From NCBI GenBank assembly GCA_010015655.1, contig ML976701.1, positions 66,689 to 130,688 on the forward strand: a stretch of DNA of 64,000 bases, read 5' to 3'. Numbering within the stretch: the first letter of the stretch is position 1; each line of letters opens with the position of its first letter. The position numbers and the translations under genes were made by a program. The notes under the pieces are model-generated. The model did not search any database and was not told the origin of the DNA. It was given only the letters and a program-made list of their open reading frames with translations. Positions 1-12,559 of the stretch are shown piece after piece. The DNA comes from Bimuria novae-zelandiae CBS 107.79. Its lineage: Eukaryota; Ascomycota; Dothideomycetes; Pleosporales; Didymosphaeriaceae.

Positions 1-76
1 CGACTTTTGAAGTTGCTACCCCTGCAGGAATCCCTGCTGCACGTGACGGCCGACTTTATTGAGATTACCCTTTGTA
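1..76 (+). mobile_element. Tc1/mariner element, right end only (cut by window edge)
   Basis: These 76 bases are identical to the right terminus of the element at 51557-53298 (bases 53225-53300), ending in the same terminal CCCTTTG followed by the target TA at 75-76. Only the terminal inverted repeat and subterminal sequence are visible; the transposase, if any, lies before base 1. It shows that this family has at least two copies here, which is what RIP needs to act. Confidence 0.85.
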
Positions 77-986
77 AAATGAACGTAGGAAACCTGCGCA
101 CTGCATAAATCAAGTCAACTATGCGGCTTCGCTTCCGAGCGAAGGTCCCTGCTGAAGCTCCGCGCGTATCAAGCCAATAGGCGACAGGGTTAATTCTGAA
201 CTGCCGCAGGGTCCAGTTTTGGCTCCGTAGTGGGCCCGATCCAGGTTCCTCTTGCTTCCGGGCCCTGGTGTGGTCGCTGTCCGTCAGGCTCTGACACCTA
301 AATGAAGCAGCTGACAGTCAACTTAGGCGAGGCAATTGCTAAACGACTTTCTTTTTGGTGGAGGTTCCGCGGCCACCCTTATCGGATTCTCGGCCACCTA
401 TTGAGGTTAGCACCATACTCTAGCGCGCCACTAGTACTTAAACAAGGGTTTAGCGCGCTGCAGGAGGCCGTGCGTCGCTCTAGCCACTGTATAAGAGGTA
501 GTGCAACAAGGTCTTATCTAGAGTTAGAATGCTGGCGGCACATGAGTATATATATATATTAATTACGCTAGGATAGGCAGGGAATTAATAATGTTATAAA
601 CTAGCAAAATTTTAGTGGGGCTACCGCGACACTAGTAGGTGCTAGCGGCTAAGTCGCCAACGTATGCCTAAATATCCTAACACTAAATATCCCCTAAGTC
701 TTATAGTGCTACTACACTACTAACACCTCGTCCTAACCTATATACTTCTTATTAGCTTTTACTATACAGTGTACGCGCTTTTAAATAGTATAATTTATAT
801 TTTTATCTAACGTTACACGGTAAAATAGTAGCTTAGAATTAATTTTTAAATTTTTTTAGTAGTCTATTACTAATACTACGTGCTAATTTGGTAACCCTAA
901 GTGTGGCGCCTTCCTTATTAAGTGTACTTATAATTACCTTTTAAGGCATCTCCTCCGCGAACATTATAGCCTATTATATTATAACT
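77..986. other. No recognised gene; decaying sequence
   Basis: Bases 77-500 have balanced composition and contain no ORF with convincing coding character. From about 540 the sequence becomes TA-rich and RIP-like. The last ~60 bases read in frame into the MULE transposase resumed after the Copia insertion, so the right part is probably the upstream region of that MULE. I could not find a matching MULE terminal repeat here. Confidence 0.5.
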
Positions 987-991
987 ACTCT

Positions 992-1243
992 TGTCCGATT
1001 ACATGGCCCCTTGCACACACGAAGGTAGCTGGCGCAACCCTACACAAAGAGACTTTGCCAGCAGTCCGGTTCATCCGCACGATTCCGGGCGGGACAAAGG
1101 GCGACTCTCCTTACTTAACGGAAATAGATTAGCGTCTTAACGTGAGACGTAAGGATAAAAGAGCCTTACATTCTTACAAAGACACATGGACAAGGAGAAT
1201 TAATTACTTTTCTATCTTATTAAAAACACCCTTTAATTTAATA
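992..1243 (+). repeat. 5' LTR of Copia 1
   Basis: Direct repeat of 6128-6379. Starts TGTCCGATTACATGG and ends in the RIP-mutated form TTTAATA where the 3' copy has CTGACA. Confidence 0.95.
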
Positions 1244-1249
1244 ATTAAG

Positions 1250-4200
1250 AGTCTTACTGCCTCAACCGATACTGCCTTAATTAAGCCAATCATAATGGCT
1301 CTATCGACCCTTAGAGATCCTACAGTTATCCTAACCAATTACACAAATTACACGCCATAGCTAAAACAGCTTAAAACAAGATGCCAATTCCTAAAGGTCT
1401 GGAATATTATTAACCTAGCGCTAATAGATAAACTAAAACAGAAACCCGCAATGCCGGTGCCGCCGCTAATAAGCAACTACCAATTAAGCGCCGCCTACAT
1501 GACCGCGAACCCGAATAACGTGCTAATATTACTATCCTATCTATTAACGGCAGGTGCGAAAGCATACAAAGATAATAGCGACTATTATAAAGAACGGCTC
1601 GAGATCTATAAGATTACAGACCGAGACTACCAAGAACAAGAGGCAGACCTCGATAAGGTGGTCACCTTTCTCTAATCGACAATCTCCGTACACCTGCAGA
1701 GTAACTGCTGCATCCCTGGAGGTACAATAAAGCAATGGATTAATAACCTCACGATTATAGTTGGGGTTGACCATTAAGACGAACATCGACGAGCAAGGGC
1801 AAGATACTAAGAAGCCCTTAAGCTAATAAGAATAGCTAAATTATAGGCTATATGGCTATCTAAGTACGATTATGCAGCTATAGAAGCAAAGACTAATTAG
1901 GTCTTAGAGCTTTAAAGGCTAGACTTAGTTAAAGAAGACTTTATAAAGGTAGTTGTCTATATTGCACCTATGTGGGTAACAACCTTCTAGCAACATGGAA
2001 GCAGAGATGCAGCTATCTTACGAAAGAATATAATAAAACTCTTTTAAGACCACATGATCCTGCAGCACCTAATTAAGGGCAAATAAAAGGGCGCTTTTGC
2101 TACTGTAGGTTCATCTCTCGCTGACGGTGGTGAATCCACCTAGGCCATAGATAGGGACGCCTCTCTTGTGGATAAAGCAGTATTATCTAAAAGTCAGGGA
2201 AGACCTCGGAATTATAAATAATAAAATAATAATTAACGTACCAAATCTAAGCAGTCGCCTTAGAGTCTTAAGCTAACGGTAGTTAGTGGTAATTATTACC
2301 CTACTTATAAACTACGCTATAGTCTTCAAGACTGTTTCTATGCCTTTCTAGATAAGCAGCCAGACTAGTTTAGAGTAAACCCTCTTATGGTAAAGCTGGT
2401 CAAGCTTAGGCTAGAACATGATACCAACTTCTAAGAGAAGTTAAGAATAGTAAAAAGACTAAAGTCTTAAACACCTAGAATTAAATTATCGCATACTCCC
2501 ACTCCAACTCGAATCACTAAGGCTAATAATAAGTGACTAGATAGACGTAAGATTACTGAAATCCTAGCAAGCTTTAAAGCCGCATCCATCCACACTAACC
2601 TAAACACGTACTCATTGCGATGCTCAGCCATACTCGATTTAGGCACAACTTGCCATATCTTTAACGATATTGATTGCTTTGTCTCCTACCAGCCACCGGC
2701 GCCGGGAGACTTTATATGGGCAGGGAATACGCAAATATAGATTAAAGGATACAGGAGCGTCTATCTTAACGTATAGAGTGTAAGCGGTAATTAAATAATA
2801 TAGCTAGATAATGTCGCCTATTGCCCTAACCTGCTTTACAACCTTATATCGTTCCGATTACTCCGGAGGCAAGGCCTTTGGTGGGATATAAGGGCAGACC
2901 TAACAACTCTAAAGAGAAGAGACAATACTATACTAGTAGAACTTTAAGAGTTGCATAGACAGTGGGTGCTAGAACACAGGACAAGGCTAGTAGGTAGTAC
3001 TCCTACTAAAGCTGCGCATGCCACCTACAAGACTAACACACGCACTAAACGAAGACCGTAGAGGGTAAATGTATTGACCTGGCACTGACGATTAGGCCAT
3101 CTAGGCCCTTAGGCTCTCGAATATCTCGTACAGCAATCTAAGGGAGTGAAGATTAAAGGCCTACCTACTGTTAAGTGTGACGCCTGCGGCAAAGCAAAAC
3201 TGAAACGGCAAATACGCCGGCAAGCTAGAGACCTAACTGAAGGCCCTGGTGAGCGAGTCGTAATTGATTTTCACGACTACGAAGTAGACAGCTTAACAAG
3301 AGAGAAGAGCTAAATACTAATTACTAATTAATTCTCTAGCTTCGCATGGGACTTCTACTTCAAGAATAATCGCCTAGCACGATCTATTATTAAGCAACTT
3401 AGCACCTTTATACTGTTTATAAGAGTATAATACAATGTTACGGTGAAAGTAATTAAATCCGATAACAAGATCTTCTCCGTTAAGGCAGACGTTAAGAAGT
3501 AGTGCTTAGCACAAGGCATTAGAATCGAGCCTTTAGCACCTAATACTTAAGCATAAAATAGAGGGGCTAAACGCTTAGGGAGTGTAATTAAGGAGAAAGC
3601 GCGTGCGATGTAACTTAACTCTAACCTACCCTAGTAGATATGGCCTAAGATCACCCGAGCTGCAGTCTACCTCTATAATCGAACCCCAAACTACGCTAAT
3701 TAATAGCAATCACCATACGAAGTGTTCTTTACGATAGTAGCTCTTTAGAACGGCGTTGTTACTTAACCAAAGAAGCCTAATTAAGCTTACTTAAAAGCCT
3801 ATGGCTGTAAAGCCTTCGCTATAACTAATAACACTAAACGTGGCAAGAGCAAGCTCCAACGGCTGGACCCTAAAGCTTGGATAGGCTATCTAGTTAGCTA
3901 CAGATTAACCAACATCTAGAGGATATAGATCCCCTCCCTAGTAAAGATAATTAGTACTCGCGACGTAATATTCGACGAGGATACTATATTCTTAGGCAAA
4001 ACCAAAGACCTAATAGACAACCTTATGCATAGCACATTAGAAGAAATAGTAGCCTAGGTACGATTAGTAGAGTTACCTCCCTTACCTTAATAAGAGCAAG
4101 CCACCGAGTCCTTCTTTAAAGATAAAATAATTAGTAAAGCGTTAGAGGAAGAGGTTAAAGGAGCTCCCGAGTATAGGCAAGGTAGGAAAGCTAGGTACGA

Positions 4201-6105
4201 TTATCTAACGCCTCCCTTAACGCCGCCACTAGTAACACTCCTTGCACAATTAATAGCAGGAGATAATTAGCTTAAACTATCGCCAGTAGTGCAAATAGGG
4301 CAGTTACAAACAAGCCTATGGGCCGCAGCCTTTATGGCAGGCACCAAAGCCAATAGTAGCGGCAAATACAAGGGCAAGACTCTCGATAAGGCGCAGCTTT
4401 GACAAATGATCACATCGGGCAAGAAACCACATCGAAGTATACTCCTAGAGCCACCCACATGTCGAAGCAAGCTCAAGGATCACCCACTCTATGATATGTG
4501 GAAGGAAGCCAAGCGATCTTATTTCTAGAGCTATAAGGAAATGAAGTCCTAGAGTGAGGTTGCAGCAGCTCTAATAAGAGCATTAGGTTATTAGATTCTT
4601 GACTATATGTGGGTATATACCTACAAGTTTAATAAGCACTATCGATTATAGAAATGCAAGGCGAGATTAGTGGTGCGAGGCAATTAACAGCGGCACCTTA
4701 ACTTATAAGAAACCTATGCCGCAACGCTGGCAGGACGATTATTTCGCATGCTTATGGCAATAGCTGCACGATTTGACCTAGAACTAATTCAATACGACGT
4801 CACGAACGCCTTCGTACATGCAAAGCTCGATAGAGAGATCTACATGAGGATGCCCCGCGGATATACGCGAGTAGGCACAGTCCTGCAATTGCATAAGGCG
4901 CTCTATGGATTACGTATCTCTCTATTACTATGGCAGAGGGAGTTCACATCTACGCTCCGCAACATGGGCTTTACTATAGTCCCCTATAAGCCGTGTTGTC
5001 TTATTAAAGATAGCTTTATTCTTTTCTTTTACGTAGACAACCTAATTATCGCCTACTACAAGAATTAAGAGCACGCAGCTAAAGGAGCTATAGTAGAAAT
5101 AAGTACTAAGTTCTCCCTTACTGGCGGGAAAGATCTGTAGTGGTTCCTAGGGATTAAAATTATTAGGGATCGCCTAAATAGAAAGATTTGGCTTTTATAA
5201 GCCTTATACATCGACAAAATATCGCGCCTTATTAATTACCATGAGATTTGCCACGATACCCTAATAGCAGTAGTTAAACTGCTCCCACGCTTAGGGCTTG
5301 CTAGTAAGGCTAAAGTTAATTGATATTAGCGAAAGATAGGATTAATCCTCTACGCTGTGGTGACCACGCGACTAGATATTGCCTTTATAAGCTCCTGATT
5401 ATTACGATTCCTATCTAACCCAGGCAAAGAGCACTAAGTAGCTGCTAATCAAGTTCTCCTCTACCTTGCTAATACTAGATTATTAGGCCTTTAGCTTGGG
5501 GGTGCAGATACTTTAGAAGTGGCGAGTGACGCGTCTTTTGCCAATAATACGCTCGACCGTAAGAGCTCGCAAGGATATATTATTAAACTATTTAGTGGCC
5601 TAATTGCCTGGAAAGCAAACAAGCAGGACATAGTTACTACATTAATAACTGAAGCCGAATTACTAGCACTATTATAGGTGGCGAAGGAGGCTCTATTTAT
5701 ATCCCGATTGCTAAAGGAGCTAAAGATTAACCTTAGCGATTCCCTTATCACGATTAATTGCGATAACTAGCAAATAATCTGACTTATTACCGAAGAGATT
5801 ACCAAGCTGCAGACGAAGCTCCGTTATGTTAATATCTATAATTACTAGCTGAGACAAGAAGTCGCATTTGGGATAATTAAGGTGGACTATTAATGATCGG
5901 AGGACATGGTTGCGGATGGACTTATAAAGGCCCTGCTAGCCAATAAGTGGAGTAAGTTCTTAGATAAATTAGGACTTGCAGAGATTAAGGACATAATTAC
6001 GAATAAAGAAGTTAATCTGCTCGAGCTAGAGCAAAGGATAGAGGCCTTTGAGATTGAACTAAGATAGGACTATCTAATTACTGACGAATGGTCTTTAGCT
6101 TGAGG
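1250..6105 (+). pseudogene. Copia 1 Gag-Pol polyprotein, RIP-decayed
   Basis: The gag region (short open stretches at 1142-1360 and 1451-1675) is followed by a Copia pre-integrase finger and integrase core at about 3080-3660 (CDACGKAK and ERVVIDFHDYE blocks). The reverse transcriptase lies at about 4600-5340, including DVTNAFVHAKL, ALYGL and FYVDN (a mutated YVDD), and RNase H at about 5510-5960. Nearly all stops are TAA/TAG at expected Gln or Trp codons. It cannot make a full product; a 106-residue open fragment of the RT survives at 4748-5068. Confidence 0.88.
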
Positions 6106-6127
6106 ATAAGCCTAAGCTAAGGGGGTG

Positions 6128-6379
6128 TGTCTGATTACATGGCCCCTTGCACACACGAAGGTAGCTGGCGCAACCCTACATAAAGAGACTTTGCTAGTAG
6201 TCTGGTTCATCCGCACGATTCCGGGCGGGACAAAGGGCGACTCTCCTTACTCAACGGAAATAGATTAGCGTCTTAACGTGAGACGTAAGGATAAAAGAGC
6301 CTTACATTCTTGCAAAGACACATGGACAAGGAGAATCAATTACTTTTCCATCTCATCAAAAACACCCTTTAATCTGACA
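6128..6379 (+). repeat. 3' LTR of Copia 1
   Basis: Less mutated copy of the LTR with intact TGTC...GACA ends, preceded by the purine tract and followed by the ACTCT target duplication. Confidence 0.95.
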
Positions 6380-8750
6380 ACTCTTAATATAGATAATTAA
6401 GCACTTAAAGAGCTCTTTAGAAACTCCTTTAAAAGTCTCCTAGGCTATAAGTATGACCTAGATTATAACTAGGCTTAATTTTACTTAAAAGACCCTTATA
6501 GATAGCCTTAATATATTTATAAGAGTAGTTATAAGTAAGTAGTAAGGGCTCTTAATATTTTTATACGCCACAATAGTTACGTCTTTACTATTAGAAACTC
6601 TAAGAAGACTATAAAAGTTATTTATTATATATAATTATGCTATGCGTTTAGCTATAAATATAATCTACACGATAAACTTACGCGTATAAGAATATTAGAT
6701 TATTCTATAAAGGTAATACTCCACCGTAAAGACGGCCCGGATAGTAAACTTTAGGAAATTAAACACTGTAATTAGCTCTATAATTATTACCTTAACTCGT
6801 TCGCAGCGCACCTGTCTCACTATAGGGCATAAACTAAGCCTGTTATAGATGCTATAAAAAGTGTAGTCTAGTAGCGCTTACCTATAAAAAAAATATATAA
6901 GTTGCTCCTTGCGCAGCGCTTAGAGACGACGTATAATAACGTAAAGAACTTAGTAAAGAGACTACGCAATAAGAACTTGTAGGGGAGGAGTAAAATAGGA
7001 GTTCTCCTCTACTCCCTTAAGCACGATACTATAGAGGATAGCAGTAGGTAGTACTCTAACTATAAGATAAATAAGTCTAATAGGCTCTATATGCTGTTTT
7101 TTGCGCATCCTTTAACTACGTAGTATCTCTAGCGGTTTTCGCAGGTTCTCCTAATAGACTGTACGTATAAGACTAATTATTTTAATATACTGTTTCTCTA
7201 CATTACTGGCATTACGTAGCTAAAGAGAACGTATAACATTGCCTATTATTTTCTTTCGTTAGAGGATGCCCTATCTTATACTACAGCGATAATATACCTC
7301 CGTGACTACCTCCGCGAGCTAGACGTGCCAGATCCCTGTATAGTACTTATAGATAACAAAGACGCCTTGAAAAAGGCTCTCGTAATAGTGCTTTTATTTA
7401 CTTAACAGCAACTTTGCCTTTGGCACATAAACCAGAGGGTGCTTAAAAACGCGATTAAAAAGTCGTGGGACGTAAACAAGGCAAGGGACGAGGACGAGGC
7501 TAAGATACTATATAAGGAGCGCGCTAGCTTTATAACGCGTTAGAATTACTAGGTTATACGCCCGGACGAAGAGGCCTTTAATGCTAAGTGGGCCTCTATA
7601 TAGGTAGACTATGCCGAACATAGTAGCCTGCTCACGTATTTACGCACAGAAGTCCTCCCATTAACCCCATAGTGGGCGGAGTATAGCTATCGTTTTTTTC
7701 ACAACTTTGGCAAACGCACGACCTCCTGGCTAGAGGCCTTTTATAGCGTTCTTAAACGTTACCTGTCTTACGTCTGGGGGCACCTCTACGACGTTATTAA
7801 GGACCTATGCCTTATGCTACAAGCGTGGCATTAAAAACACGTTGAGAGTCTCATAATTAACAAAAAGAATATACGTAAGGAACTCTGTCTTTATAAGCTA
7901 TGTTGACTCTATCGCTGTTTCTCATCCTACGCTGTCGAAAAGGTTAAAGATTAGCTACTTATAGCCTTAAAAATAAGATAAGAGGAGCCTTGTTCCTCTA
8001 GCTTTACCTAAAAGTAGGGCCTCCCTTGTCAACACGTACTCTACGCTAACAAATTAGAGGCTAGGGACACCCCCTGGGAGGTGGATCTAGAACTAATCTA
8101 TACGTAGTAGCGCTTTACCACCTTAGAGTTACCCCTTAAGCTGGAGGAATGGGGGCTTATTAATAACCCAGCTTATGTTAAAGGTAAAGGACGTCTTAAA
8201 AAGAATTTAGTTCCTCTTAGCATGCTACCTCCTAATTGCCCTTTCCCTACTACTTAACGTTTACAGCCTTGCGCCGCGAAGGACCTAAGAGACCCCTCCG
8301 CCTTTGAGTACGTCCTTGAAACGTAGTAAATAAACACCCTAGTAACTAACGACGCCCTAGAGTTATCTATGATTCCCTAGAGGCCGCGCAGGCGTCCTTA
8401 AGGCGCCTGCGCGGTTATTAAAACACCCGCTAAACGAGCTAAAAAACGGTTAGATCTAGACGCCTAGGTAGTTTTTTAGGAACGCTAAATGGAGCTTATA
8501 ACTATGCTAGTTACTATAGTAGTAGGGTTCTTTTATCAAAAGTTTGCAGGCGCGCTAGAGGTCGACTTTAGCTTAATAATATATAAAAGAGGGAGTAGGA
8601 GGAGGGCAATTAGTATAAGTAGTATAAAAGAGGTTACTAGAAGCAAAAAGAAGTTAGAGGAGTTAAAGGAGGAGGTATTTAAGTTTTTAAAGACTACTAG
8701 AAGGTCCTCTAGGCGACTTCTAGCATCTAAAAGTAGCTAGGGGCGCACTC

Positions 8751-9105
8751 TTAAGCCCTAAAAACTATAGAAGGAAGGTAATAACTAATTATTATAAAGC
8801 GCGCGAATTCGCGATGTTTAGCGCTATTTATAGTAATTTTACTTTTTTACGCTAGAATATTTACACAATATACTTGCTTAAAAAAACCTAATTAGTAAAT
8901 AAATAGTAAATACGGTTAAGGTAAGAAGTAATTAAATTATAGTTACTAGGCTCTTATGCGGTATAAGAGATATAAAGAGACTAGGTATAACTTACGCACG
9001 TATACAAAATATACTTTTAATACTATATAGTTTATTTTATTAATATTTATATATTATTTCTTAACGTAATTAGAATATTTATATATAAAGGTGCACGAAA
9101 TTAGT
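8751..9105. other. AT-rich, no gene seen
   Basis: TA-dominated RIP-like sequence downstream of the MULE frame. No ORF, RNA gene or paired terminal repeat was recognised. Confidence 0.5.
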
Positions 9106-9150
9106 AGGGTACGTACTTACTTATAATACGCACTTACTTATAAAACACGT
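9106..9150. repeat. Orphan terminus of a pogo-F-like element
   Basis: This stretch matches, with C-to-T changes, the right terminus of pogo element F (44930-44984): two copies of an iteron like GCACTTACTTATAATAC followed by AAAACACGT and the target TA at 9151-9152. Its interior should lie to the left, but no opposite end was found in the window, so it is a fragment or the partner lies before base 1. Confidence 0.6.
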
Positions 9151-9241
9151 TAGTAGTATATATAATACTTAGTATGGAATTACTTACTTCCACACGTTTA
9201 TTATTACAGTCTCTGTAAAGTATATCTATAGTACCTACTAT

Positions 9242-10783
9242 CTAGTCATCTGCCTGACTGGCAGGAATACAATCTATACCAATGCCCCCTTTAACGTTGT
9301 CGCATACAATCTGCGGCGGGCCTCCAGCAGGACTTGTTAGATTAATGTTCTTAAGGCGTATTCCACTGCACGTCGCACCCGGGCTGCACTGGATATCGGC
9401 GACAACTTTGCCATTCTTTCCACTGCTGGTCCCAGAGATGTTGATGAAGTTGACGTTGGTAACATTCGTCTTCGACGGGTAAGCTGCACATGTCGTTTGA
9501 TTGATGTTAAAGTAGCACTGGTCCAGAACGATAGGTTTGTCCGTATTCTCGATGTGGATGTCCTTGTAAGTGATGTTGTCGATGTAACCGTAGCCTGCAG
9601 TTGGACCCGCCCACGCCTTGATGCGAGCGCCGTTCTGTCCGTTGAGCAGAGTCACGTTCTCAATCCAGACATTGGTAACGTAATCTTTGACGCCGGCGTA
9701 CTGCCCGATGGATCCAATGGACACGCCGTGAGTGTTGTTGCACCATAGATTCCTGTGTTCACAGTCAGTGCAAGCCACTATGTGAGAGATCATGCCAGAG
9801 AACAGCATATAGACGGAAGCGGAGAACACGTACTTGACGAAGACGTTGGTGGTATTAGGCTTCGGCGAGAAGCAGTCGTCGCCGACATCGACGCGGGTGT
9901 TGGTTACAGTGAAACCGTCCACATTGTAAGAATCAAAGCCATCAGAGTTTTTAGGAGTGGTCGAAGCATTGGTGGAAATTGCATCGATCAAGACGTTGTC
10001 GAAAGCGACGTTGTTCGTGCGGACGAGGAACGTCGTCCAGACTGGCGAGTCTTTGAGATGGATACCAGTAACTTCGACGTTGGTCGCGTTGTCGGTGAGG
10101 AAGAGGATGGGGCGGAGGAATTTGTTGTTTGGATCCAAGATCTCAGCACCTTGAAAACCATCCCACCATGCTTGGCCATTGCCGTTGAGAACCCCGGAGC
10201 CGTAGATCTTGATGTCCCTGGGATAAAGTTAGCAAGCGTACAATGATATTCGATAACTAGCACTCACTTTCCGCCCCAGACCCAAAAGGTGATTGATCGT
10301 TGGAAGTCGTAGTAGAAGTTGTTTTTCTGCCAATATTCGATGTCGTTCGTAAACTGTAAACCGTCAGCCGTGCCGTACATCATGCTCACCGCACGCCATT
10401 TGACTCACCTTAAGCTCACCGTCCAACTTTACGTACACATCCTTCAAGAACGTAAGGTCCAGTTTCCTGCCTATGACATACTTGTGGCCCTTCTTCAGGT
10501 GGACGAGGCCTCCGTGGTTCGCCTTCTTCAATGCCCAGAGGAAATCGGCGCTGATATCGTCATGGTCGTGTTTCGAAGCGCGGATAGTAATCTTCTTTCG
10601 ATCCTTCTCAACGCGATTGCCCCAATTATCTTTGCGGGGTTGCTTCCACGGAAGGCGAGGCAACAAAGAGGTCGATCGAGGCAGAGTTATCGAAGCCCCA
10701 AGGGGGATATCGCTTTCCAAAGCGACAGCTGAAGCTGAAGCATATGAGGCCAACGAGTAGGCGAGAAAGAGTGACAACTTCAT
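9242..10783 (-). CDS. Exopolygalacturonase (GH28; galacturan 1,4-alpha-galacturonidase type)
   Basis: Secreted pectin-degrading hydrolase that removes galacturonic acid units from polygalacturonan ends. Four exons on the minus strand: 10783-10409, 10353-10268, 10217-9834, 9752-9242, with GT-AG introns of 55, 50 and 81 bp; phases join exactly to give 451 residues, a normal length for exo-type GH28. The start at 10783 gives a signal peptide (MKLSLFLAYSLASYASASA); the longer upstream frame adds 21 unlikely residues. GH28 motifs are present: NSDG (about 246-249; usually NTD), GDDC (about 266-269), THG (about 289-291, as in exo enzymes where endo enzymes have GHG) and RIK (about 325-327). Many N-glycosylation sites. 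Composition is normal with no premature stop, although RIP-mutated repeats start within 100 bp of the stop codon. Exo mode is inferred from motif context and could instead be a related GH28 activity. Confidence 0.93.
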
Positions 10784-10850
10784 GGCTGAAAGGAACAAAG
10801 CTTGTGAACAAGTTAAGCTTGCCTGCGTAACTCTTAACAGCTGCACACAT

Positions 10851-10860
10851 CCTTATAACT
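10851..10860 (-). promoter_or_regulatory. Possible TATA element of the exopolygalacturonase gene
   Basis: On the minus strand this reads AGTTATAAGG, about 70 nt upstream of the chosen ATG, a plausible core-promoter position. Only the motif and spacing support it. Confidence 0.4.
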
Positions 10861-10957
10861 TCGTTCCCAGTACCTGGTTACGTGCCTTTCGTTCGTGTTG
10901 TTCATTTTCAAGATAATTCTTCCGTCTTGGAACCCCGACCTCACTGGCTGCAAGGAC

Positions 10958-11095
10958 GGATCAACGTAACGTGCAGGCCTCTAAGTCATCGCGGGCAGAC
11001 CTGTAACCAAATCGGGTCAAGTTTCCTGCAGGCCAAGGCGTAGCCAAGCAGCCATCCAGAGATGCCAAGCAATAGGGTAAATTACTATAGGCGGA
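10958..11095 (-). repeat. Left copy of a 138-bp inverted repeat
   Basis: The reverse complement of this block matches 27052-27189 over its full 138 bp with roughly 15 mismatches and equal ends (TCCGCC inside, GATCC outside). The two copies point towards each other and bracket the 16-kb transposon-filled block. Neither copy is strongly RIP-mutated. I do not recognise the family. Confidence 0.85.
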
Positions 11096-11207
11096 CAGTT
11101 TTCCTTGATGCCTAAACTGCGCGCGTTAGCTAGTTAATAGAGGGTGAAAATTCCTTGCTATATAGGAAAGCTCTACGATGCGTACGCCCATGAGCGCGGA
11201 GGTGGCC
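11096..11207. other. Short unmutated segment between inverted repeat and pogo D
   Basis: About 110 bp of ordinary composition with no recognisable feature, ending at the TA target site of pogo element D (11208-11209). Confidence 0.4.
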
Positions 11208-11866
11208 TAAGTCGGGCACCCTAGTTTCCGACACCCCCCATTTTCCGACACCCCGCCAAATTTCGCCGCTGCCACCACTCTACGTTGCGAATGTGCTCAC
11301 AGCTTCATTAAATAATTTTAAAAAAGCATTAAAAAAATCGTATTTAAAGGATTTTAATCGCTTTCTTTATCTACACTTAAATCACGATTAAGATACTATC
11401 GTGTTAGTTATTAATTCCGTGCTAAACGTTGCACTAATAATTACTCTACTTCCTCTTTTAAGCTACTCTTTTCCTTTATAATAATAACCCCTTACTTTAC
11501 GCTTCTCACCTTGCGAACACGTTAAGCAGGCTCTTAATTAGTTTAAGAAAGAACTTCTACAAGACTTATAAAGAGATTATTTAGATTAGTTATAACTTTA
11601 TAGCGTTTTAGCAGGTTAGCTTGCTCCACCTGCTTACGCAAGGAAGCAATCTTATAGTCTTATATAGTAATTATTATTAAGGTATAGTTAAACGCTATAG
11701 TAGTAAGCCGAACGCATCGTTATGTAGTTAGTAAGAAGTTCTTTCTAGAAAACAGCTTTATAACATCGCTACCGCGTTTTGGCGTCCTAATATCTATAGT
11801 AGAAGGGGGTGGTGTTGACGGCCGTTCGCGCACTACTACCTAGCGAGAACCTAAGGGCTTCCTTAC

Positions 11867-12288
11867 TGTTAGGATCTGTATTTAGCATCACCAGGCTAAC
11901 ATTCTGAGACGGCCAAGGTCTTATGGGAGCCAATGGTGGCACAGCAATGGGCAGGCCACGTGACTACTCGAAGCGCTCGAAGCGAGCAAGTCGAGCAGGT
12001 GCATAAGGCCAAGGCTGTGCTCGCTCTGCTCGAGTCGAGCAAGTCGAGCATGCTAAGTATATAGGAACATAAGGATGGACTCTTCCACCTCGTGTTTAAC
12101 CTGTTTATTAATCTATCGTTTGGATCTAAATAAGCAACTTTATTAATTTAATTATGCTATACACACTTTTAATACTAACGCCCCTTTAATACGCGCAAGC
12201 TATTAAGACCCCTTATCTTATTACTACTGCTCTTACCTGAGAACTAACCTTAGCCCTTTAGGGATTAGCTACCTTGTTAGACTTAACA
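11867..12288 (+). repeat. 5' LTR of Gypsy element
   Basis: Direct repeat of 18128-18549. It contains an internal tandem of AGCAAGTCGAGCA-like units around 11985-12050, kept in both LTRs. Confidence 0.95.
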
Positions 12289-12559
12289 TCTTAAACACCC
12301 TTAATATAAGCGGGTACGATAACCTTTCCGACACGCTAATAGGCACCCCTAAGGATAGTATTATAACTATTAAGGGAGGTACCTTTAGTAAACCTAACTT
12401 CTTTTATAGAGACCGTAAGTAAACGGAACTTTAGATCTTGCAACTTAACTTGTACTTCCACGGAACGAAGAACAAGGACTAGGATAACGCTAACAAGACT
12501 ATATTTACTATAACCTTTATAAAAGGAAATACTTTAAAATGGATTTAACCTTATCTTAA

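Larger units (their letters stand above)
992..6379 (+). mobile_element. Ty1/Copia LTR retrotransposon 1, complete but RIP-inactivated
   Basis: Two 252-bp LTRs (992-1243 and 6128-6379) begin TGTC and end GACA (mutated in the 5' copy), and the element is flanked by a perfect 5-bp duplication ACTCT at 987-991 and 6380-6384. A polypurine run (AAGGGGGTG) ends directly at the 3' LTR. The internal order is gag, integrase, reverse transcriptase, RNase H, which is the Copia order. The LTRs differ at about 15 sites, all transitions, as expected from RIP; dating by LTR divergence would therefore be misleading. Confidence 0.95.
930..8750 (+). pseudogene. RIP-decayed MULE (Mutator-like) transposase, split by Copia element 1
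   Basis: Reading 930-991 joined to 6385-8740 on the plus strand gives a long frame broken only by TAA/TAG. It has the order of a fungal MULE transposase: an N-terminal region, a catalytic block with LIDCTYKTN near 7155 (first acidic residue of the DDE triad), a block with LWHINQRVLKNA near 7420, then a SWIM-type zinc finger around 8024-8040 (PCQHV), and a basic C-terminus ending with a short open stretch at 8489-8740. The Copia insertion falls near the N-terminus (TSD ACTCT). Stops sit where Gln and Trp are expected, so the gene is dead through RIP. Terminal repeats and a target duplication for the MULE were not found; a pogo-type end at 9106-9150 lies just downstream but probably belongs to another family. 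Confidence 0.72.

Noticed and set aside
4267..4476. Minus-strand ORF in Copia 1
   Set aside because: Antisense to the Pol region; no independent coding evidence.
9755..10246. 163-codon plus-strand ORF opposite the exopolygalacturonase
   Set aside because: Antisense shadow of a well-supported GH28 gene; no domain, and it runs across the real gene's introns.
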